NCBI GenBank assembly: GCA_014529385.2
Contig: CM043961.1
Location: 18,272,478 to 18,336,477, forward strand
From: Adiantum capillus-veneris
Taxonomy: Eukaryota; Streptophyta; Polypodiopsida; Polypodiales; Pteridaceae
DNA: 64,000 nt
Reading direction: 5' to 3'
Below, in pieces: positions 22,000 to 34,100 of this stretch. Each line of letters opens with the position of its first letter. Positions within the stretch are counted from its first letter, which is position 1. A model generated the notes under the pieces. The model worked only from the letters and a program-made list of their open reading frames with translations, did no database searches and had not been told where the DNA came from. The position numbers and the translations under genes were made by a program.

Positions 22000-22156
22000 T
22001 CTTCTCTCTTCCTCCTCCCTCCTTTCTCCCTCTCCTCTCCCTCCCTGCCCCCTTCTCTCCTCCTCCTCCCCTCTCTCTCCCTCTCCCCCAGTGTCCCCTT
22101 CTCTCCTCCCATGTTCCTCCCTCTCCCTCCTTGCCCCCTTCTCTCCTCCTTCTCCA

Positions 22157-22195
<39 letters not shown>

Positions 22196-22258
22196 CCCTC
22201 CCACTACCCCCTTGTCTCCTCCCATGTTCCTCTCTCTCCCTCCCCCCTCTCTCTTTTC
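22000..22258. repeat. Long polypyrimidine/polypurine tract
   Basis: About 260 bp of nearly pure C and T on the plus strand, with a (CT)n core at about 22160-22192 and an internal near-duplication (CTCCCATGTTCCTC...). On the sense strand of the surrounding element it is a long purine tract about 0.6 kb upstream of the 3' LTR. Such tracts can form triplex (H) DNA. Confidence 0.85.
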
Positions 22259-23434
22259 ATCCTTTGCTTCCTCATGCAACAGCTACCATGGTGCTCAAGG
22301 ACATCACAAATCGTATGCATATATATTTGCTTGTTCGCAACATTTGCACCAAAGGCCGCACGTGAGGGTGAGCAGAGGTCATCCCAAGAATGTTGTACCA
22401 TCGGTGAGATGAATGTCGATGGTTCTTCAATATCTTGCCAATACCATCACATATTTGAATAAAACACCCTTTTATGCAAGGTAACAATATACTTCTTACT
22501 TTTGATTGTGTTCTTCTTATCATAAACTTTGAAGTCTAAGGTGTTGCCTCTACTTGTTTTGTAGTGCTTGGCACCAAGGTTTCTTTTATGCACAAATAGT
22601 GAAAGGTTGCAGGTTAGAGAGGCCAAGTGTTACCACTTTTCCTCTAAAACAGTCTTCTTTGTTACATCTTGCAGGTAGGTGCTTCGAATCCATGCTTATT
22701 AGGGGTGCTAATCTCATCCTAATGTATATTTTAGGATTGTTTATTCCTAGTTAGATAGAAATACTTGCAAATTTGTACAACATATACTTAACAAGTGTCT
22801 TTATTATATAGCTTGCAAATGTTGAATTCATACATGCTTTTGTTACAAGGTGACCTCTTGCTATGCTAGTTGAGTGGTGTTGTTTGCAAGAATGGCTCAA
22901 GGAACTGGCATAACATGAAGCTTTTACGGTGGCACAAAGCTCTCCTCAGCGTCAATGTGGCTCCCACTACACCAAAAATCATTATGCTAACATGGAGAGA
23001 TCCTTAGTAGGACAATGCAAAAACTTTTCATCAGCAGCAACACACCCTTTCCTAACATGAGGGCACTCCTACCAAAGATATTTTTATGTGATAGGTCACC
23101 CCATGAGCATACCATGTCATGGAATGGATGTAAGAACTATGACCGCACTACTCCTTGGAAGTTGTTCACAGATGTATGTTTATCAAAGTTAATGAGAAGA
23201 AATTTGGGCTTTTTTGTTTGTTAATGTGTAAGAGCACTCTAGGTGTACCATATTTTAGATTGTTTGATAAGTTAAATAAGATTTATAGTCATTTAAAGTG
23301 TAAGTTTGTTTTTGTTTGGTAAGATTGTACATGAGAAGACATAATAAAGTATAAGAGATCTTGACGGAATAAACCTCGATTAGATTCCTACCATGCACTT
23401 GAATTATGGCCAAAAAAAAAAAAATCTGACCACT

Positions 23435-24240
23435 TTAATTATAGCCATGCATCAAAAAAAATCTTGTACTTGTCATTTTAGGGCCCCAGGGACCCTCAAC
23501 ATGAGGGGCCACAAGGGCGCGCAAATTGGCCATCCAAAAATTATTTTTTTTTAATGCATAGCCATGAGATAGAATTGGGCAATTTAATGTATTCATAGCA
23601 AACTCCCCCCCCCCCCAATGGCAAATAGCTAAACCTTGTATCATGCCATGCCATCCAAAAATTTTGGATGGCCAGTTTGCGCGCCCTTGTGGCCCCTCTT
23701 GTTGAGGGTCCCTGGGCCCTAAAATGACAAGTACAAGATTTTTGTTAATGCATGGCCATGAGATAGAACTTTTTGGATGGCCAGTTTGCACGCCCTTGTG
23801 GCCCCTCTTGTTGAGGGTCCCTGGGGCCCTAAAATGACAAGTACAAGATTTTTGTTAATGCATGGCCATGAGATAGAAATTTTTGGATGGCCAGTTTGCG
23901 CACCCTTGTGGCCCCTCTTGTTGAGGGTCCCTGGGGCCCTAAAATGACAAGTACAAGCTTTTTGTTAATGCATGGCCATGAGATAGAACTGGGCAGTTTA
24001 ATGTGTTCATAGCAAACCCCCCCCCCCCAAATGGCAAATACCTAAACCTTGTATCATGCTTATCAACCATTTTTTACTTCCTTGTGTCCATCCCCTGTTC
24101 TTGGAAATATCTTGGTCCCTATTTGTCCTTGGATGGCCATTCTACGCGCCATTGTGGTCCCTCTTGTTGAGGGCCCTGGGGCTTCAAAATGACAAATAGG
24201 GGCTTTGTTTTCATGTATGGCCATGAGATAGAGTTGTAGT
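23435..24240. repeat. Array of 110-bp repeats with an inverted copy
   Basis: Direct units begin TTTTGGATGGCCAGTTTG at 23662, 23771 and 23881 (periods 109 and 110 bp) and run through CCTAAAATGACAAGTACAAG to CATGGCCATGAGATAGAA. A diverged fourth unit lies at about 24130-24240. A copy in opposite orientation lies at about 23440-23550. C-runs at 23606-23617 and 24017-24026 follow the same phrase (TTCATAGCAAAC). The inverted and direct copies could fold into a hairpin of about 100 bp. Confidence 0.8.
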
Positions 24241-26980
24241 GTTTGATGTCCGGAGTATTCACTATGTAAAATTTTCCTATATCATGTACGTTCACCACAA
24301 TGGATTGAAAGTAGCCCTTATAGGCCTTACCTACACATGTTTCTGTAACTTTACAAGAATATAAATTCCTTTCTGTTGAACACATGTGCTATGTTACATA
24401 TACTTTAGTGAACTCCCAAGGTCAAAGGCCTCACAAATTTTGTGCACTCAGAACATTTAGCACTAGACATCGACCAAACAAGGAGCCAATTTTTACTTCC
24501 TTGTGTTCACCTCGTGTTCTTGGGAATGTTTTGGTTAAGCCATTTCTTTGGTATTTGAAACCACATGTGACCCCTATTGTTATAGTATCCAACCAAAGGT
24601 TTCTTGATTAGCAGTTATATAGGTTCGAGTGATACATATCTTCTATGTTAACAATGCATGTATCTATAATTTATGTTTACACTTTCTCTATCCAAATGAG
24701 CTACATAGTAAAAATCAAATCCGCAATTCAACAATTAAGTTCACAAGGTGATAGCTATTGGTATGATCTTTAGCAATACCAAATAAATAGCTACCAATAG
24801 CGAATGAATAGGGATATTTAAGAAGGTTTGATACCAAAAACTTGTCAACACTACTCAAAAAGGTGGAAACTCAAAGTCTTTATAATATATATGATGAAAC
24901 AAGAATCAATAATAAGTCACCCCTATATATCTACACCTCCATCATTTCTTTGAGTCGAGCTTGGCATAGGCATAGTATGGAAACAATAACATTTTGGAAA
25001 GCAAGAATTTAGCTTTCTCAACTTTTGAAATGTTGCTATTGATATATATTCAACATCCCCAAATGAGGACATCTTGACAAAGGTTATGATCCACTTAATA
25101 AGAATAACCAATAGTGATTAAATTGAAATCAAAATATTGCATGAATTTCTTCATGGTGGAATAATTAAGACTTGAAACTTCAAACATCTTACAGGCAAAT
25201 CGGAATATCCATAAAAATCAACAATACTTCTCAAATCTGTATGAAACTCCAGTAATCTAAATTAAATACTCTCACTCAGTGCGACACCATTTAACAAAAA
25301 GAAATATTTATATTGCATTTATAGAGGAATCCAGCCTCATAAAAATAATTACAAACGGAGACAATGTTGTTGCTGTTAGGCTTTTCTTATAAGTATTTGT
25401 CTTTCTCATCTAGAGATTCATATACACGAGTATTTGTGTGTCTATGACACTAGGGAAGATAGTAGTACTATAGGGATGGATTTTCTAAGAGCTCCTAGAT
25501 AGTACCTATTGGTTCAAGATTCTACAAAAATCCTACTATTCTTATCAAAATCTTTTAACATGGTAGTGAAAGGTTCCTCACGGAACAGAAATAGGGTGAT
25601 TTCCATCTCTGTACATGGTTGCTTGCTCATGTCCTCTCAAAACAAGTTGACTTTGTAAGTAAACAACAGATTATGTGAGTACAAAGTTATAAAGTACAAA
25701 ATGATATCATTCTCATAATCTAATGATAACTATACAAAGAATAAATTATAAGAAAAATCTTTGATGACTCTCCATAGATAACACAACTTATTTACATTGT
25801 GAGACTCAATCACATGCTACAAAACTATAGATGGCGCATCAAAGCCATCAACAAAATAGCACCACCCAATGTTATGGGGTGTGAAGCCTAAACATTGAAA
25901 GCCATAAAGAGGTTAAATCCCTCCAGCATGATAAACTTAAAGATGGAGATGATCTTAAGCTCTGAATGTAAGCTAAAAGGGTAGTTTTCTCACCATTCTA
26001 TCTTTATGTTGGAGATGAATCCTTGCAATGCCCATGCACTATTCACACCTCCTGTTCTTGTGGTATGCAAGTCATGTGAATTGATGCTTTTTCCACCTTC
26101 GGAAGTAGAGGTTTCCATGTAGTGCGAGTGAATGAAAGTAGAAGGAGTAGAATCTTGCTTCATGCTGTAATGGAGGTGAGAGAAGGGAGAGGAGCTAGCT
26201 TGGTGTGGAACTATGTGGTGGGCAAGGGGAAGAGATGGGGGAGAAGCTTACTTGGTGCTACAATGGAGATGGGAGAAAGCTAGTAGAGAGATAATGCCGG
26301 ACTGTAGGAGGTGTATGTGGTTGTTGCAGCCATGGAGAGCTTGGAAAAGGGTTTGTAGAGAGAGAAAATCACTTTTTAGCTATAGAATAGGTTTGGAAAG
26401 ACTTTGGAGGGTGGAAAATGATGTTTTGAAATTTTTTAGAAAAATTTAATATTTTGAAATTTTTTAGTGCACGTTTTTTACTTTTGGAGGTCAAAAATAC
26501 TTTTTTGACCATGAAATAGGTTAGGGGGACCTTTTAAGGAGGGAAAACTTGAAATTTGATTTTTTTTGAAAATTTGAAATTTTTACTGTATTTTTAAATC
26601 CGGGCCAAAAAGTGGGCGAAAAAAGGTCAAAGTGGTCCCCCCCCCCCCCTCCCTTTCCCCTAGCCACCTCCCTTACCTTCTCACTAGGTCAGAGGCCATT
26701 AAGAGGTGTAAGGCTACCTTGTCCCCCTACTTTTTTGAGGGTATAGAGTGTGTCCACCACCCTCTTCCTATTGGTTGGCCTCTAATTAACCTTAATCCCA
26801 AAGGGCCCCTAGAGGGTTCATATTTTTCCTAATGCACAAGGTGAAATACACAAATCCCCTCTACAACACAAATGATAGTGCAACACATCGTCATAGACTA
26901 TGCCAACTTGATTGTCAACATCTTTATCACTGGAATCTTCAGCAGTAAGGTTGACTTTGGCATTTTCTTTGGGTTTTGTA
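24241..26980. other. Non-coding interior of the gag-only element
   Basis: No coding frame with a recognisable domain on either strand. A 78-codon plus frame at 26213-26449 (Trp/Arg-rich) has no motif. C-run at 26638-26650. This is where protease, integrase and RT would be in a complete copia element. Confidence 0.6.
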
Positions 26981-26999
26981 ACTTTTTTTTATAGTTGCT

Positions 27000-27720
27000 T
27001 TTGTTGTTGTTGCTAGGAACCTTAACTTTTCTATCAATGAGCCTGTAATATTTGATAAAATGATTTCTTTTACCACAGGTTTTACAAGGATTTATTTAGT
27101 AACAATCTTTGAAAAGGTGATTAGTTCTAGCATAATGAGTGCACTTAAGATTTCTCCTATTTTTGAAGCTGCTTGATGTCACTGCATAGACTTCACTGAA
27201 TTTACTTGTGTCTTCCTTGATATTTTTCTCCTGTTATTTTAGAGAGTTGATCACATTTTCAAGGTTGGATATTGACTCTTTCTCCTTTAGTACAGTGACT
27301 ATTTGTCCATAGTCTTCATCATGTACAACTTTGAGCAAGACAACTACTAGATCTTCATTCTCTACATGATTTTTAATATACTTAGGCTGGGTACAAATGC
27401 TCTTGAGCTGGTTTACAAGTAAGGCAATAACGTTCCCTAGCTTCAAAACTAACTCATAGAGTTTCATCTTTAGGGATATTTTGGAGTGCTTTGCAACAAC
27501 TCTAAATGCAATTCTAGGGTAGTCCATGACATGTATGTTGTGTTGCATTCATCTAAGTAGTGAACAAAATTGTCCCCAAGTGATGTGAAGAGTATGCCAA
27601 GTGCTTGCTCATCTTGGGCATGAAATTGTGAAAGGCTTTGACGTGTCTCTATCCTCTAACTCTCACTCAATGACTTGACAATAATCCATAAATATTTCTC
27701 ATCAAATACCTCTTGGTCTT
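27000..27720 (-). pseudogene. Copia-type gag (UBN2-like) with zinc knuckle remains
   Basis: Reading right to left: KDQEVFDEKYLWIIVKSLSE, DEQALGILFTSLGDNFVHYL, then in another frame (27234-27548) KLYELVLKLGNVIALLVNQL, HVENEDLVVVLLKVV and NLENVINSLK, the usual order of the copia gag capsid. Near 27150-27060 two knuckle-like motifs remain (CTHYARTNHLFKDC and CKTCGKRNHFIKYY), both degenerate. At least one frameshift and several stops make it defective. Gag would form the particle that packages the RNA. Confidence 0.7.
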
Positions 27721-28279
27721 TGCTTACCAATTGTGAAAGCCCTAACCGTTGAAATTGTCTCAAGGGGTCAATAATTATGTGACTATCACGTGAGTACAAC
27801 AAAAGGGGTTATTTATTTTCTTTTTTCTCACATTTTCATATACAAAGGAGTACCAAGGGGCTCTTGGAGAAGCGGCAATCCGGAGGAAGCCCATGCAAAG
27901 GGGAGCCCTTGTAAGGGTGGACCCGAAAGACTTTTCTAGTGCAATCAAGTGCTAGAGCGGTCGGCATTGATCAAGAGAGACATGATACCATTGAACAAAG
28001 ATGCTGGGTGAGATCCGATTGGCAACGATCGACAACAAGTAGTTGGGCAACTAGTGAGTAGGTGGGTTGGATCTGGGCACTGGGCACGTTTTTTGAGCAA
28101 GCAAGGGAAGTCCAGGAAACCCGATTTGAGTGTGTGTGGGGCCCTTGTGTCCACAAAAAAGAAAAAGAAAGTCAAAAGGGCCCTATTTAAGAAGCCTTTC
28201 TACGTTTTGAGGTAAACTTTAGGGATTTTGAAGAGGACTTTGGAGAGCTTTGTAGCTTGCCCTCTCCACAAAAATTGCC

Positions 28280-28636
28280 TATAGCAGGGCTATAGTGTCA
28301 CAGGCACTGGTGGACAGACAGTTGGGATGGGGTTCACACCAGATGAACTTTTGCCCAAGCAGTGACACGTGGCAAGGGATACAGATTGTGGTCTAGTGGA
28401 CACCATGGTCAGCAGATCACCACCGCCTTTCAGCCAGAGTTGCATGGTTCTTTGAGCTCATCGAGTTCCATTGCATTGAGTCTGTAGTTGCGTTTTGAGT
28501 CGTGTCGTGTCTTGAGTCATAATCCACTCTGTGTTTGAGTCATGTTTGTGATGTTTCTTCTGTTGGAGTGAGGTTTCATGCACACTGCACTGAGGAGCAC
28601 CCACTTTAGAGAGCACAACACCTTTTCCTCGCTACA
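28280..28636 (+). repeat. Solo, internally deleted gypsy-family LTR
   Basis: Begins TATAGCAGGGCTATAGTG and ends TTTCCTCGCTACA, matching the 572-bp LTR at 12393 but shorter (357 bp; the middle is missing). Flanks are TTGCC (28275-28279) and ATGCC (28637-28641), a 4/5 match as for an aged target duplication. It inserted into the leader of the gag-only element, antisense to it. Confidence 0.75.
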
Positions 28637-29023
28637 ATGCCTTGGGGTGTTAAATGCCTCCAAGTACACACAGTAAAGAGATTTTTGAGCTACTGCAGGG
28701 AGATAAAAAATCGAGCTCAAGGGGTTGATTTTAATCAAAGAATTATTTGGCACTGCTTAGCTCCTCAAGGATTGTGTGGATGCTCAAGTGGAAGTTCGCG
28801 ACGGTAGCTACACACACACACACAAATTAGGAAGGCCAATTGTGCCAATAAGAGAAGCCAATGAAGTTGTTTACTACGCAAGAAAATGAACACACAAACG
28901 AGTTAGTGAAAAAATTATTCTAGCACTTAATTAGCCATAGTCATTGAATGAGGGTAGTGCCCATGGACGTGCCAAAGAATTTAATATAGGGAAATTGAAA
29001 TGCCTAAAGATATACAACCATGG

Positions 29024-29035
29024 GCTCTGATACCA
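29024..29035 (-). promoter_or_regulatory. Primer-binding site of the gag-only element
   Basis: The minus strand reads TGGTATCAGAGC, complementary to the 3' end of initiator methionine tRNA, the usual primer of plant copia elements. It lies 2 bp from the inner LTR end at 29038. Confidence 0.85.
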
Positions 29036-29037
29036 CG

Positions 29038-29091
29038 TGTAAAGTTATGGTGGATAGAGTAATGTAGCATTCATTACGTAATCATAATGGG

Positions 29092-29161
<70 letters not shown>

Positions 29162-29470
29162 ATAAACTGAATGCACGATGGACTAGAGTGTAGACAAACA
29201 CAGCTTGATTTTTCAACAGACAAAAGTGATCACAAGGCTTTTATATAAGCATAGCATGTAATGCTTACACCTCTCCAAAGATTTTTTGACTCTTCTTGAA
29301 AGGGTAAGATATAAACCCTTGACCATTCTATTTTGCTCTTCACATGACTCTTGAGGCATCACATGCCAACACATGGGTTGTCACATGATTCTACACACAT
29401 GGCATGCTACATGACAATCTACATGGATAGGGAGAGTTCTTGCGGTACAAATAAACCCCACATCTCAACA
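29038..29470 (-). repeat. 5' LTR of the gag-only element
   Basis: 433 bp, TGTAAAG...CTCAACA on the plus strand (TGTTGAG...CTTTACA on the sense strand). It contains a compound (GT)n(GA)n microsatellite at 29093-29159 that is absent from the 3' LTR and accounts for most of the length difference. The LTRs differ by many substitutions, so the insertion is not recent. Confidence 0.87.
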
Positions 29471-29475
29471 CCTAA

Positions 29476-30397
29476 TTAGGGTTCGCCTTTATTCAGGTCC
29501 AAAGGAAGCACATACCAAGACCTTCAATTGAGTGTAACCATTGGCATTCTCTTTGCAAACCTTGTTAACTACAACTTTATATATATATAGAGGGTTGGGT
29601 GGGTAGAAGCCCAAGCTCTTTTGAGAGAGAAGGCAAGAATGATAAATTCTTATAGAGTTCCACTTATATTTAGGCATTGTGAGATCCGGGAGTGTGTGTT
29701 CAAAGTCCATCCATTGAGAGCCATTGAGTCAGTGATATATGCATGCTCCTCCTATGCTTGTGCGCACTTGCCCATACCTCGTAGTATATCAGTCTACATG
29801 TCGTGTAGGAGGACTCCTTGTTTGTCCCTCAAACAGAATCGCTGGCAACCAACCATCGATGCTACATTGCCATTTAACCGTAGGTGCACACAATGAGCAA
29901 AACAAAACTGAGATGAGGGGTGAAAGAGTGTGGAGGTCACCATAACCAGGGTGGCTGAAGGAAGAAATTGAAAGGCCTCCAAATGCAATGCACTAGACAA
30001 GGGTGGCATGAACCCGCCCATGTCTCAAACTCTCACAGCCTGACCGTGCTCCCTAGGACCCATTTCTTGTCAATAACACAACGGTGATCGCAAGAACACA
30101 ATCATGTCCTTCAGATCAGAATGATGATTCCATGGGATGCATCTTTGTCTAGAACCTCTTGATATACCGTGCGCCTAGTATGACAATCGTGGGCCTACAT
30201 CCAAGTATCTTCTAAGTTTACTCTGGAACCATGGGTGGCTGTAGGCCTACATGCAAGGATCTTCTAAGGTTAATATGGAACACCCACACACACACACACA
30301 CACTTTTGGCATTGTGTCTCTCTTGCAAATTCTCTCCTGTCTTGAGCTGTTCCAAACTAATGACACATTGATTAATTGCTTAAAGAATGGGCTAATG
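29476..30397. other. Region downstream of the channel gene; no gene seen
   Basis: Lies between the target duplication of the gag-only element and the stop codon of the K+ channel. It should hold the 3' UTR and polyadenylation site of the channel on the minus strand. A (CA)n tract is at about 30286-30302 and a short (TA)n at 29580-29589. No ORF with a motif. Confidence 0.45.
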
Positions 30398-31115
30398 TCA
30401 TTCATCAATTACATACACGAACTCTGAATCTCGTATCAACTCTGTACTTGAAAAGTCTCCCCCATCCTGGTTGAGAGCATGTCTACATGTACGACCAAAG
30501 TGCTGGGAGGCAATGAGCAGCAATTCATCCAGGGTATCAGGAACCCAAACAACCAGCCCTCGATTTCGATCTTCTGGGGCTGTCCAAGGAGGGCAAGAAA
30601 ATATGGTGCACCTCTTCTTAGAACCTTCATGAGTTCCACATTTTACGCTATGGCTCTCGTCTTCGTTGCCTTGATCAGCAAAAGCGTCATCATTACAAGA
30701 ATCGAAACCAAAATTGCGCACAGAGTCATCACCTGGATAAGATGAAAAAGCTACATAAGTAATTGTGTCAAATTTCAATGGAAAAAATCTGTCAATACCA
30801 TATGACAACATGGGCATCAGTTTACAAGCCACATAGCTAGACTGCCCACTTGAACCAAATGACAATGTTGAAATGAAACCTTATGCCCTCAAAATTCCCT
30901 CTTTTTTATCACAAAATTCCCCAAAAGATAAGATTGCTTACTCATGGATCCTTTCAATGTATAATTCAAAACTGATACCTGTTAATCTGTCCAACGATGG
31001 TGTCACTGTGCTCTGAGCAGTCGATGCTTCCTTTGACATCACTGCATCCTTGAGAACATTCATGAAAACGCTTCCCCCGAACTGCTTACTTTCTTGTAGA
31101 GGTGTTTTGCCCCAC
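30398..31115 (-). CDS. Channel exons: last ankyrin unit and KHA domain
   Basis: Exon 30979-31115 encodes WGKTPLQESKQFGGSVFMNV, completing the ankyrin unit. The terminal exon 30398-30732 has an acidic linker and then KKRCTIFSCPPW, GLVVWVPDTLDELLLIASQH and the final ELIRDSEFVYVIDE before the stop. This is the KHA domain (tetramerisation/clustering) at the C-terminus of plant Shaker channels. The acceptor is TTATCCAG. The intron between this pair and the ankyrin exons contains the truncated gypsy element. Confidence 0.88.
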
Positions 31116-34100
31116 CTGCTCGGGGGCAGCCATCAAACATGATATGTGAGTTCATATACCTCTGTGTAAACTCTAAACAAACTAGCCTTGCTAGCTTGAA
31201 GGGACAAGGAATAAAGGAGTTATATGAATTTTCGATTTCAAAAAAAGCTTGAAGTTACCTGTATAGCAAAAAAAGTGTGTTGTGTTCTCTATTGTGGGTG
31301 CTCCTCGGTGCAATGTGCAAGAAACCTCACTCCAACAGAATGTAAACACTACAGAGCAATGGAAAAGAGGAAACTCAAATGACACAACAGCAGACTCCAA
31401 ACTCAATGGAACTTGACTAACTCATGGAGCCAGTACAGACTCTGGCTGGCAGCACACTCAGCTCCAAGCCCATGACACACAGATACAAAGGGGGTGTCGA
31501 GGCTCCGACTCTCTAGGGAGAGTGCAGATGTACGTTGTTGGACAGAACAAAAGACTCAGGACTCTAGTGTAGCAGGCTACAGTGTCACTTTCATAGGACA
31601 CACAGTTAGTACAGTTGGTCTGGTTTGTGGTTCACACTAAACGGACTCTCTCTGGGCTGGGCAATGACAATTGGCAGGGATACGGACGGTGGTCTAGTGG
31701 ACATTGTGGCCAGATCACCACCACCACTCAGTTTGGAGGTAGACTTAGATGGCTGACATTTATGAGTCTTTGGTGGCTCTTTATGGTTGTACATATGAGT
31801 AGTAGCTGTTGGGTTATGATTATCATCTTCTTCATATATGGTCCAGCGTTGTCGTCTAGAGTGGAGAGTCTATACACACAGCACGTCTGCACCATCCCTG
31901 CACATCTGAGCCTCAATACCCCCATTGTACGCGTGAGTTCTGGGTTGAAGCTGAGATAGTCGAGTCCATATGTTTTGGTCTGCTGTTGTGTCTCTGTGTT
32001 GATTTGCTATTATCTATTGTTTCCTGTGTTTTCATTCTTTTTTAAGTGAGATGTCACGCACATTCCACTGAAGAGCACCCACTATAGAGAGCACGACACA
32101 CTATCCGCGCTACAGGTGCTCTCATTTTTGGCACGCCCGGTGGGACCTCAACTGAAGTCTCACTCTTTGTTGAGGTACAAATCGAGGAGCTAGCTGGTTT
32201 ACCTAGCCTCGCCTACTTCGCCTTGCCCTATGCAGCTTGCTGGTCTGGTCCAGTTTCACCCTAGACAGCTTAGTCTAGTTGACCTAGTCTCTCGCCCTGC
32301 TGGTATGGTCCTCTCTCGCCCTGGTCCAACCAAGCTCTCGTCCTAGTCTAGTCCTTCCTCATCCTTGGTCCACCAGCCAGGTGGTCTATTCACTCGCCCT
32401 GGTCTAGTAGAGTCTAGACCGGTGTTCAGCCAGTTAAAGGTCTTCTTGCCCAAAGCTTGGTAGGGTTTGTGGTTACTGCATGACACATACAAGGCGGTCA
32501 TTAGAGCGTCAAAGCGCACTACTGAGTCCTCTAGAGTACTACCACAAAAGGTATCAACCCCTGGTACCTAGTAGAAGTCCACCAACCCCATCACCCATAC
32601 CTCCACATACGGCATCATCCATTCCTCCATCCGGTTCTACATCTGCTAGGTCACCTTCCCAAGCTACTGAGCAACAAGCTCCTGAGCAAGAGGCCATGGA
32701 GGAGTTGACCAGTGTTTTGGCCAAGGTATATATATCAAGTTTCCTACTTTCAAGGGATTCTCCTCAGAAGATGCTGACGACCATGCAAGGAGCCGCCAAT
32801 GGTGTGGTGTTCCTCCTGTCGCTCTCCGGGGCATCCTCCTCAGGACTGCCCACTTCGAGCTTACTGCCATTTCTGCGAGAAACCTGGCCATGATGACAAA
32901 GAGTGCTATTATTTGAAGGGAATGCGGAAAGTACAACAGAGCCTCGCCCCCAACCTTCAACAAGGGTTGAAACCTACATCCAACATGGTTTCACCCTATG
33001 GCCATCAAAACCCTATGCCACCTCTGCTGACAACACCTCCTATGCAAGGTATGCACAACAAATTTGCATCTCCCAGCTTTTATCATGCTAATGCTCCCTC
33101 AACTCCCCAAAGCTTCTACACATCAACATCCGTCCCCATGCAGCAAGGGACGGACCACCTCGCCCCTCCAATAGGCCAATTTTGTGCTACAGGTGCAGGG
33201 AGTATGGACATTATCAGAGCAAATGTCCGTTGCCAGACGGGTCCCCTCGCCAACACTGCCCTGAAGCTAAGGATCACTTTAGTAAAGACTGCCCAAAACA
33301 ATGCGCATCCACGTCTGTAATAAGCACAAGCCAGATCCAGCTGAAGTTTACATTCCCAAAGATCAACCTAATCATAGTAAGCACCATTCCACAGGCACCG
33401 CCTTCCACTCTTGTAGTTGCCTCTCAAAATGGGTTGAAACAGGTGGAAGAGCCTGCTAGTGTGCTCAAACGGGCACAAAGAGCTGCTCTTGGTCTCAGCC
33501 TCCCTGACGGTCTAACTTTTTCATCTCAATCACACAAATGAGTCAACCTCCCCTAGACAAACCAACAGGTAGTGCCAAGAGCCAACCTACCTCTCTTCTC
33601 TCATATATTGATGGTGCCTTCATGGAAGCAGTAGAGGACTTGCACAAGCTCAAGATACCAGAGCAAGCACTGACCAAAAGAGAGAAGCCTACAACAGAGA
33701 CTATCTTGAAAAACACCTTTCAGCAGGTGTCATTGTACGACAAGCTTTGACTTGATGCAAATTTTCGGAGTGACACCCTTTCGGTCATTCAGTCTCTGTA
33801 TCCTGGTGCAGGGTCTAGTGGCGGGCACCTACCAGTGATGCCCTTAGAGTCCTACATGATTTCATTTCCCGTTGCTCCGCTCATTGATTACAAGAGTCCT
33901 CGTCTCACTGAGTCTATTCTAGGGTGCGACTTCTCTTGTGTCATAGTGGATGGTATATCGGGTATCAACTTGATGCCCGAATTCACTATGTTGGCATTGG
34001 GTCTCCAACCTACCCGGCCCGCTCCCTTTACAGTGACTTTGGCAGACCAGAGAACTGTCTCCTGTGGGAATAGTAGACAAAGTTCCTCTACAGGTACATG

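Larger units (their letters stand above)
21006..29470 (-). mobile_element. Complete gag-only LTR retrotransposon, copia type (8.5 kb)
   Basis: Two LTRs in direct orientation (21006-21422 and 29038-29470) enclose 7.6 kb. The element is flanked by a perfect 5-bp target duplication, CCTAA (21001-21005 and 29471-29475). On the minus strand the order is 5' LTR (29470 to 29038), a TGGTATCAGAGC primer-binding site (29035-29024, initiator Met tRNA), long leader, gag with zinc knuckles (about 27720-27000), 5.5 kb without any pol motif, purine-rich stretches, and 3' LTR. No protease, integrase, RT or RNase H is visible, so it must be mobilised in trans if at all (LARD or TR-GAG type). A solo gypsy LTR sits inside it at 28280-28636. 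Confidence 0.88.

Noticed and set aside
23500-24200. CRISPR-like array of 110-bp repeats
   Set aside because: Repeats are adjacent with no unique spacers, far too long, and the DNA is clearly plant nuclear.
26213-26449. 78-residue Trp/Arg-rich ORF
   Set aside because: It lies in the non-coding interior of the gag-only element and has no motif; purine-rich DNA explains the composition.
31170-31410. Minus-strand ORF in the channel intron as a coding exon
   Set aside because: It translates an inverted LTR fragment of the gypsy family, not a channel domain.
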